A stretch of DNA of 57,318 bases, taken from contig UQJC01000007.1 in NCBI GenBank assembly GCA_900541335.1, forward strand, positions 1 to 57,318, written 5' to 3'. A program made the position numbers and the translations under genes. A model generated the notes under the pieces. It saw nothing but the letters and a program-made list of their open reading frames with translations, searched no databases and was not told where the DNA came from. Below, piece by piece: positions 51,949 through 57,318 of this stretch. Origin of the DNA: an uncultured Prevotella sp. Lineage in GTDB: Bacteria > Bacteroidota > Bacteroidia > Bacteroidales > Bacteroidaceae. Position 1 is the stretch's first letter. Each line of letters opens with the position of its first letter.

Positions 51949-52725
51949 TTAGTCCAGGAAGGCTGTCAGCGGTGAGCTGGCCGAAGCTTCCATCGAATGA
52001 GCCTGTACAGCGAGCCCTGCCTCAAAAGCCTGGCGTCCGGCAACCACTGCTTGCGCAAAGGCACGTGCCATGTCCGCAGGACGGCCTGCCACCGCGATAG
52101 CCGTGTTAACTAAACAAGCCGAAGCACCTATTTCCATGGCTTCAGCCGCATGACTCGGCGCACCAATACCTGCATCAACGACTACAGGCACATTACTCTG
52201 TTCGATGATAATGCGTAGGAAGTCACGCGTTTGCAATCCTTTGTTCGTACCAATCGGTGCACCGAGCGGCATAACCGCAGCCGCACCCGCTTCTTCCAAA
52301 TGTTTGCAGAGCGTAGGGTCAGCCTGGCAGTAAGGTAACACGATAAAGCCCAACTTGACCAACTCCTCCGTCGCCTTCAAGGTCTCGATGCTGTCGGGAA
52401 GGAGGTAGCGCGGGTCGGGATGGATTTCCAGCTTGAGCCAGTTCGTGCCAAAGGCTTCGCGTGCCATTTGTGCGGCAAACACAGCCTCTTCAGCCGTGCG
52501 TACTCCCGAAGTGTTGGGCAACAACTGGATGTGGTCGTGGCGGATGTGGCTGAGCATATCGTCGTGAGCATCTTCCAGCTCGATACGCTTCATGGCCACG
52601 GTGACCATTTCAGAACCCGAGGCCAGAATAGCCTCTTCCATTTCTTGATTACTGCGGAACTTACCCGTTCCGAGAAACAGACGCGATTGAAATTCGCGTC
52701 CGCCGATGTTGAGTGGAGCTATCAT
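51949..52725 (-). CDS. thiG: Thiazole synthase
   Basis: ThiG joins deoxyxylulose-5-P, dehydroglycine and the ThiS thiocarboxylate sulfur into the thiazole phosphate. The ATG at 52725 (MIAPLNIGGREFQSRLFLGT) gives 258 aa. The conserved TGKF and the catalytic Lys in VTVAMKRIEL (near 47) are present, as are PYCQADPTLCKHLEEAGAAA, MPLGAPIGTNKGL and VPVVVDAGIGAPSHAAEAME. Earlier Met codons at 52755 and 52776 would add non-conserved residues. It lies 143 nt after thiS. Confidence 0.95.
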   Translation of the reverse strand: MIAPLNIGGREFQSRLFLGTGKFRSNQEMEEAILASGSEMVTVAMKRIELEDAHDDMLSHIRHDHIQLLPNTSGVRTAEEAVFAAQMAREAFGTNWLKLEIHPDPRYLLPDSIETLKATEELVKLGFIVLPYCQADPTLCKHLEEAGAAAVMPLGAPIGTNKGLQTRDFLRIIIEQSNVPVVVDAGIGAPSHAAEAMEIGASACLVNTAIAVAGRPADMARAFAQAVVAGRQAFEAGLAVQAHSMEASASSPLTAFLD

Positions 52726-52868
52726 GTGATGTGATGATTTAAATTCTGGATTCATTGCGAGCAGTCTGAGTCTCAAGAGCTACGAAGTCCGAGCGTCCTC
52801 CTTCTGTATGCTCTTATTCACCTTCTCGACTGCCCTTATTGAGGGTTGAAATCAGTGTGAGTCGGGTT

Positions 52869-53066
52869 TTATCCGCCGCAGACGGCTTTGATAATCGTGA
52901 CAGCGGCATTTTCTTCCAACGAGAAGTTCTCCCATTCGTTACGGGGCACAATGCGGTTGTTGACAGCAGCCGCCACACCTTGTGCAGGCAGTTGAAGTTC
53001 GGCAATGAGTTCGGAAAGAGTCTGTGCCAAAGTCTCCTTTCCCTTGCCATTGACAGTGATGAGCAT
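52869..53066 (-). CDS. thiS: Sulfur carrier protein ThiS
   Basis: The 65-aa ubiquitin-like protein starts MLITVNGKGKETLAQTLSEL and ends KAVCGG. The terminal Gly-Gly is adenylated and thiocarboxylated to donate sulfur to ThiG. VAAAVNNRIVPRNEWENF is the standard core. It is the first gene behind the TPP riboswitch, with a ~170-nt spacer. Confidence 0.95.
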   Translation of the reverse strand: MLITVNGKGKETLAQTLSELIAELQLPAQGVAAAVNNRIVPRNEWENFSLEENAAVTIIKAVCGG

Positions 53067-53237
53067 AGTGATAAATGAATAGGTTCACCACCTCCTTCCA
53101 GTGTGGAACGAGGGAGCGAATAACGTGGGGAAAGAACAATGTATGCTAGGTGTGCGTTTCTTATAAACGCTGTGCGTCCTGCCACGCCGGTCAGTGAGAG
53201 ACCTACAAAAAAAGGCAGGAAAGAGAAGATAGCTTAC

Positions 53238-53336
53238 GTACAAATGCCTACGGCAGCATTAACTGCATCAGGTCGTAAGGGTATAATCTCAGCCGCTTCG
53301 TTCACCGCTTGGGAACATCGGGCACCCCTTTGTCTT
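53238..53336 (-). promoter_or_regulatory. TPP riboswitch (THI element)
   Basis: On the minus strand the conserved blocks occur in order: GGGGTGCC, GGCTGAGATTATACCC, GACCTGATGCAG, TTAATGC and CCGTAGGCA. These are the pyrimidine-sensing CUGAGA and the pyrophosphate-sensing CCUGAU...GCGUAGG helices of the thiamine pyrophosphate aptamer. It starts within a few bases of the predicted transcription start and controls thiS-thiG-thiH-thiF. Confidence 0.96.
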
Positions 53337-53344
53337 CGCGAGCA

Positions 53345-53352
53345 CAAAAGTA
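53345..53352 (-). promoter_or_regulatory. -7 box of the thi operon
   Basis: The minus strand reads TACTTTTG immediately upstream of the TPP aptamer. Confidence 0.65.
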
Positions 53353-53414
53353 GTAAAAGAAATCTGATTGCGGGTGTGGCCGGGGCAGATAAATCCCCTT
53401 CGTCCGACAGCCGC

Positions 53415-53478
53415 CGAAAAAGCCCAACGAATCGAAGGATTCGCCTTTACAAAGCCTGGGCAAATCCTTCGAGAGGGC
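53415..53478 (-). terminator. Terminator of the NtrC-type regulator gene
   Basis: Directly after the stop, the minus strand reads AAGCCC, then CGAAGGATT pairing with AATCCTTCG, then GGGCTTTTTC. The nested stems and T-run form an intrinsic terminator between this gene and the thi operon. Confidence 0.8.
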
Positions 53479-54999
53479 TTATCCTTCGAGTTCGAAGAGT
53501 TTCAACTTATTGTAGAGCGTCTTGCGGTCAATACCGAGCAACTGTGCGGCGCGACTCTTGTTCCCGTTGGTCTGCCGAAGAGCCTGAAGGATGGTTTCGC
53601 GCTCTTGTTGCGGGTCCGAACGGAGGCTAAGCGAAGAGCGTCCTATTCCTGCCGAAACAGGAGCCACTGCGGCCGACGGAGTAGCCGTTGCAGCAGAAAG
53701 CGGAGCAGCCGTCGCCACGGTATAAGGTGTGCAAGCCGTCAAGCCCAATTCCGTCGTACCGATGTAGGCATTGTGCTCTGCCAAGAGCGTGGCGCGCACA
53801 ATGACATTGCGCATTTCGCGCAAATTGCCCGGCCAGGGATAAGCAAGTAAGGCTTGACGCGCTTCGATCGTAAAACCTTCGACCTCGCGTCCCAATTCCT
53901 CGTTGGCATGACGCAGAAAGTAGGCCGCAAACTCCAATATATCCTCCCCCCGTTCGCGTAGCAATGGAATGTGCAAGGTAAATTCATTGATCCGATGGTA
54001 GAGATCTTCGCGGTATTGTCCCCGAGCGATGGCAGCAGGCAAATCTTCGTTTGTAGCACAGACCAGACGGATGTCAACCCTTCGTTCCTCCGTACTGCCT
54101 ACCGGTCGCACGCGCCGCTCCTGCAGGGCACGGAGCAATTGTACCTGTACGTCGTACGACAGGTTGCCCACTTCGTCCAAAAACAACGTTCCGCCCGAAG
54201 CCTGCTCAAAGACGCCGGTTTTATCTGTCGATGCGCCCGTAAACGCTCCTTTCACGTGGCCGAAAAGTTCCGACGCCGCCAGTTCTTTGGTCAGTGCGCC
54301 GCAATCTAAGGCAATAAACGGGCCATCCTTCCGCATACTTTGTTCATGAATGCGGTGTGCCACGTATTCCTTACCCGTTCCGCTGGCTCCGATAATCAGT
54401 ACCGACATCGGGGTAGGTGCTACCAGGGAAGCCAGTCGGTAGAGTTCTCGTGCAGGAGCCGAACTTCCTTCAATTCCTGGAGCCGAAGTCGTAGCCTTCG
54501 GTGCACAACGCTTGTTTCTTCCTTTCCCTGCTGTGTCCAACGAAACGGCAGTCGGAGAAGGAACTGCTGTAGGCCCGGCCGTGCTCGTTTGTTCCCGTTC
54601 AGCAGAGACGGATGGGGCAGCAACGCTTGCCGTAGCCGCCTTGAGTGCCTCCTGTATTTTTTCCAACAGGATGTCAGGTTGCACCGGTTTGCTGATGTAG
54701 TCCGTCGCTCCAAGCTTCATCGCCGCCACCGCGTTTTGCACCTCGGCATAACTGGTCATGACGATAAAGGGTTCCTGTCGTCCCTGTTCACGAAGCCATT
54801 GCAACAAGCGAAGTCCGTCCTCGTCGGGCAGACGCAGGTCCGACAAGACCAGTTGCGTAGGTTCTTCTTCGTGAAGGAGGCGTTTGATGGCGGCTTGCAC
54901 CGTCGAGGCAGTCGTTACTTGAAAACCTTTTTTGCCCAGCCAGGTACTGAGCAGGGTCGAAAAGGTTAAGTCATCTTCAACAAGGAGTAAGTGAGGCAT
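53479..54999 (-). CDS. NtrC-type sigma-54 response regulator
   Basis: The 506-aa transcription factor has a receiver domain at 1-120 with phosphoacceptor Asp54 in LVLSDLRLPDEDG and switch Lys in ISKPVQP. A Thr/Ala/Pro-rich linker runs from ~122 to 180. The AAA+ sigma-54 activator domain follows, with Walker A GASGTGKE (204-211, consensus GESGTGKE), the sigma-54 contact loop GAFTGAS (251-257), Walker B GGTLFLDEVGNL and the RIN/REDLYHRI block. A second low-complexity stretch (~425-460) leads to a Fis-type helix-turn-helix (GNKSRAAQLLGIDRKTLYNKL). Its target promoters are unknown. It lies 154 nt downstream of a hybrid histidine kinase, the natural partner. Confidence 0.93.
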   Translation of the reverse strand: MPHLLLVEDDLTFSTLLSTWLGKKGFQVTTASTVQAAIKRLLHEEEPTQLVLSDLRLPDEDGLRLLQWLREQGRQEPFIVMTSYAEVQNAVAAMKLGATDYISKPVQPDILLEKIQEALKAATASVAAPSVSAEREQTSTAGPTAVPSPTAVSLDTAGKGRNKRCAPKATTSAPGIEGSSAPARELYRLASLVAPTPMSVLIIGASGTGKEYVAHRIHEQSMRKDGPFIALDCGALTKELAASELFGHVKGAFTGASTDKTGVFEQASGGTLFLDEVGNLSYDVQVQLLRALQERRVRPVGSTEERRVDIRLVCATNEDLPAAIARGQYREDLYHRINEFTLHIPLLRERGEDILEFAAYFLRHANEELGREVEGFTIEARQALLAYPWPGNLREMRNVIVRATLLAEHNAYIGTTELGLTACTPYTVATAAPLSAATATPSAAVAPVSAGIGRSSLSLRSDPQQERETILQALRQTNGNKSRAAQLLGIDRKTLYNKLKLFELEG

Positions 55000-55153
55000 A
55001 AGTCCTACAGTTTTTGTGGGAAATGAGGGAAGCAGTCAGAGGTAAGAGGCGGGGAAAACTCGGGCAAGCCGCGGGGGCGCAACGTACAATGGCTATTCGT
55101 TGGCGATCCATCGTGTCCGAGCGTCATACAGACGGGTGATGGTTCCCCACCGT

Positions 55154-57318
55154 TTAGCCCTGCGCTTCCAGCCATGCTTGCAATTTCTTTCGGCACGCTT
55201 CCAGTTCCAAGAGCATCCGTTTCACCGGTTCGTTATCCGCCGTTGTCCATTCCGTCTCAGCGCGTCGGTGCTCCAAAAGTTGGAGTGCCGGGACAACCGG
55301 TGATTGAATCAGCGTAAAGGTAGGCAGCAGTTTGTGTGCCAACTGGCAGACCGTGGTTTTGTCTTGCCTTTGCACAGCCTGCTGCAGCCGTTCGAGGTGG
55401 GTTTCACAGTCTTGCCGGAATTGCAAGAGGATGGCTTTTTCCGCTTCGGGGTCTCCCTCGGCGAAGAAAAGCAGGGACGCGAAGGGCGCAACCTCTGTCG
55501 GACTTTCCGAGGGCAGTTGCTCCTCTTGCGAGGCAAGTGTCGGAGAGAGAACCCTGCGCAAATCGTTTTGCGTAAAGGGTTTGAACAGCACCTCCGTAAA
55601 ACCGCGTTGTTTGAAGTCTTCGGCTGGAATCAGGGCGTGGGACGTTGTCGCTATGACGGGGATGTGGTCGCCGCCCTCCCTTTTTCGGAGAAAAGCGAGC
55701 ACTTCGTACCCCGTGCGACCGGGCATTTCGATGTCTGTAAACAGCATGTCGGGCAAATGCCCTTCACCCAACCAGGCAAAGAAGTCATCCGTCGTGAGAA
55801 AGGTGAGAATGGTTGCCTTGTCGGGTGCCACATTGCGGAGCATGGCTTCGGTCAGCCTAATTTGCAAAGCGTCATCGTCTACTACCACCAGCGTTTGGGC
55901 GTGTGTGGCGGTCGTATTGCCGACAACCGGGACTTGAGTCGTTCGAGTGGGCAGAGCAAGCGATTCCGTTGCCATTGGCTGAGCCGATTCCCCTTCCGTC
56001 GGTTCGTCAGCAGTTGCCGTTTCCCCTTGTCTGGGTAATGTCAGCGTAAACGTACTGCCCACCCCGATTTCGCTCCTTACGTTGAGCGAACCCTGCAAGA
56101 GTTCGGCCAACTTTTGCGTAATGCTCAGTCCGAGGCCCGTCCCCTCTTGCCCTTCGCTTCCCTTGACACGGGTGAAGGGCGTAAAAATTCGTTCGCAGTC
56201 GTATCGGCTCAGTCCGCAGCCCGTATCGTGCACAGCAATCTGCACCTCGTCAGCCGAACAAGTTGCCCTCAGCGTCACTTCCCCGCTCTGCGTATATTTC
56301 AACGCATTGCTCAGCAAGTTTTCGAGAATCTGTCGCAGCCGAAATCCGTCCGTGTGGAGGGTCAGTGCCTGGGGTAAGTCCCACTCAGCCGAGAATTTCA
56401 AACCCTTTTGCTCCGCCAATGGAACAAAGGCCTGGTAGACAGATTGCAACAGCCGTTGCAAGTCCGTCGGTTCCTGCTGTACCGTGATGCCCCCCGCTTC
56501 GAGTTTGTGATAATCCAGCAAAGCCGTCACCAGATGGAGCAGATGGTGAGCCGAAGCCTCCATCGCCTCCAGATGAGGTTGTGCCGTCGGTGCCGTGTGG
56601 GGTTGGAGCAGCGAAAGGTAGCCCTGTAAGGTGTTGACCGGTGCCTTGATGTCGTGCGAGATGGTCAGTAACAACTGCTCGCGTCGTTTCATCAGCTTTT
56701 CCATGTCCTCCTTTGCTTGTTCCAATGCCTTGCGGTAACGGTTTGCCCGGCTCATGTCGCGCCCCACCCACACGAAGAGCACAAGCGCCGCCAGTGTAGC
56801 AAGCAAGGCTACAGCCCCCATTTGCCAGGCGGCCTGCGTGCGTCGCAAGCGTTCCTGTTGCGAGGCATACGCCATGAGTTCCTGTTGCTCTTGGGTAAAA
56901 GTCTCCAACAGCAAAGCCATGCGTCGCGACAATTCCGCACTCGATTGGCGTAAGTTCACCGTTTGTCTACTCACCCGCAAGCTTCGTGCCTGCGAGTGGC
57001 GGGTGAGGTCACGGTGAACGTCTGTCAGGATGTTAGCCAGCGTGTCGCTGATGTCCACCTTGGCCTGTGCGCTGTCCGGCAGGGTGTTGCGGGTCGAAGT
57101 AGTCGTCATCAGCGTGTCATTCTTCCCTTTGCGGAATACATCTCCCAGTCTTTGGAAGAATTTCTTCTTTCGCCTTTCGATCACCACCTCCTCGTCGTGT
57201 TCCACCACGGGTATGCTCACCTGCGTCCCGATTTCCATCGGTTTGCGCCCCGACCGCAACGCTTCAATTTGTTCTGCAAGGTCCGTTCCTTGCTGGTTTT
57301 CGTGTCGCAAAGTCTGCA
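55154..57318 (-). CDS. Hybrid histidine kinase with receiver and HPt domains, 5' partial
   Basis: The frame is open to the window end, so the N-terminus and first membrane segment are missing. Counting from the TTG codon at 57310, a coiled-coil-rich sensor portion precedes a transmembrane helix at ~163-183. The phosphoacceptor His is ~219 in LLLTISHDIKAPVNTL. The ATPase has ILENLLSNALKY, DTGCGLSRYDCERIFTPF and GTGLGLSITQKL. A receiver domain follows after a 35-residue linker (phosphoacceptor Asp in FTDIEMPGRTG). A C-terminal HPt domain carries LAHKLLPTF with its phosphotransfer His. The domain order gives a full phosphorelay in one chain, able to pass phosphate from HPt to the NtrC-type regulator downstream. 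The signal sensed is unknown. Confidence 0.92.
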   Translation of the reverse strand, partial: QTLRHENQQGTDLAEQIEALRSGRKPMEIGTQVSIPVVEHDEEVVIERRKKKFFQRLGDVFRKGKNDTLMTTTSTRNTLPDSAQAKVDISDTLANILTDVHRDLTRHSQARSLRVSRQTVNLRQSSAELSRRMALLLETFTQEQQELMAYASQQERLRRTQAAWQMGAVALLATLAALVLFVWVGRDMSRANRYRKALEQAKEDMEKLMKRREQLLLTISHDIKAPVNTLQGYLSLLQPHTAPTAQPHLEAMEASAHHLLHLVTALLDYHKLEAGGITVQQEPTDLQRLLQSVYQAFVPLAEQKGLKFSAEWDLPQALTLHTDGFRLRQILENLLSNALKYTQSGEVTLRATCSADEVQIAVHDTGCGLSRYDCERIFTPFTRVKGSEGQEGTGLGLSITQKLAELLQGSLNVRSEIGVGSTFTLTLPRQGETATADEPTEGESAQPMATESLALPTRTTQVPVVGNTTATHAQTLVVVDDDALQIRLTEAMLRNVAPDKATILTFLTTDDFFAWLGEGHLPDMLFTDIEMPGRTGYEVLAFLRKREGGDHIPVIATTSHALIPAEDFKQRGFTEVLFKPFTQNDLRRVLSPTLASQEEQLPSESPTEVAPFASLLFFAEGDPEAEKAILLQFRQDCETHLERLQQAVQRQDKTTVCQLAHKLLPTFTLIQSPVVPALQLLEHRRAETEWTTADNEPVKRMLLELEACRKKLQAWLEAQG

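Larger units (their letters stand above)
53067..53478. other. Leader region of the thi operon
   Basis: From the right it holds the end-of-gene terminator of the response regulator, the thi promoter box, the TPP riboswitch and a leader. On the minus strand the leader has a T7 tract at 53207-53213 preceded by TGCC, which could pair with GGCA at the riboswitch 3' side. No coding region is seen. Confidence 0.65.

Overview
The window looks like chromosomal DNA of a Bacteroidales bacterium, most likely a Prevotella-like member of the Prevotellaceae. The reasons are: upstream elements of the form TAnnTTTG (the Bacteroidetes -7 box) before many genes, family content (UpxY-type NusG paralog, DUF4923 lipoprotein, DUF6261 protein, TonB-dependent receptor with a carboxypeptidase-regulatory domain, serine-type anaerobic sulfatase, M49 peptidase with HECLGH), and several secreted proteins ending in C-terminal domains of the type IX secretion kind. 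The species cannot be fixed from sequence alone.

Layout, left half. 1-4.3 kb: 3' part of a large secreted M60-like/F5-8C protein and a small peptide gene. 4.5-8.4 kb: tRNA-Phe, then gmd-fcl-manC for GDP-mannose and GDP-L-fucose. 8.4-8.7 kb: five-copy 42-bp hairpin repeat. 8.7-13.4 kb: a lipoprotein TPR histidine kinase, a P1B metal ATPase and a Fur-family regulator. 13.5-17.4 kb (minus): DUF4923 lipoprotein, thiL, small outer-membrane barrel, unknown ATP-grasp-like protein, tRNA-His. 18.1-19.8 kb: a secreted protein bracketed by ~100-bp inverted repeats. 19.8-22.3 kb: 2.5 kb without a credible gene, holding a strong promoter, a candidate structured RNA and a six-copy 84/83-bp tandem array; this is the most unusual stretch. 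22.3-29.2 kb: DUF6261 protein, an Sm-like/cold-shock-like/TPR protein and an orphan TonB-dependent receptor.

Layout, right half. 29.6-31.8 kb: groES-groEL behind an unusual inverted repeat. 31.9-37.6 kb (minus): tcdA, HAD phosphatase, pgi, a uracil-DNA-glycosylase-like protein, trxB, lolA-like. 37.8-40.8 kb: a sulfatase and a GEVED-domain secreted protein lying between lolA/trxB and ftsK. 43.5-47.6 kb: BadF-type kinase, queE, queD, an orphan UpxY overlapping a head-GIN lipoprotein, and an AlkD-like protein. 47.8-49.8 kb: dipeptidyl peptidase III. 49.9-53.4 kb: a TPP-riboswitch-controlled thiS-thiG-thiH-thiF operon. 53.5-57.3 kb: an NtrC-type sigma-54 activator downstream of a hybrid histidine kinase cut by the window end.

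Functional themes are glycan or mucin use at the cell surface (M60-like protein, sulfatase, fucose activation), cofactor synthesis (thiamine, queuosine), envelope maintenance (LolA, FtsK, barrels) and signalling. All assignments come from reading motifs; no database search or folding program was run.
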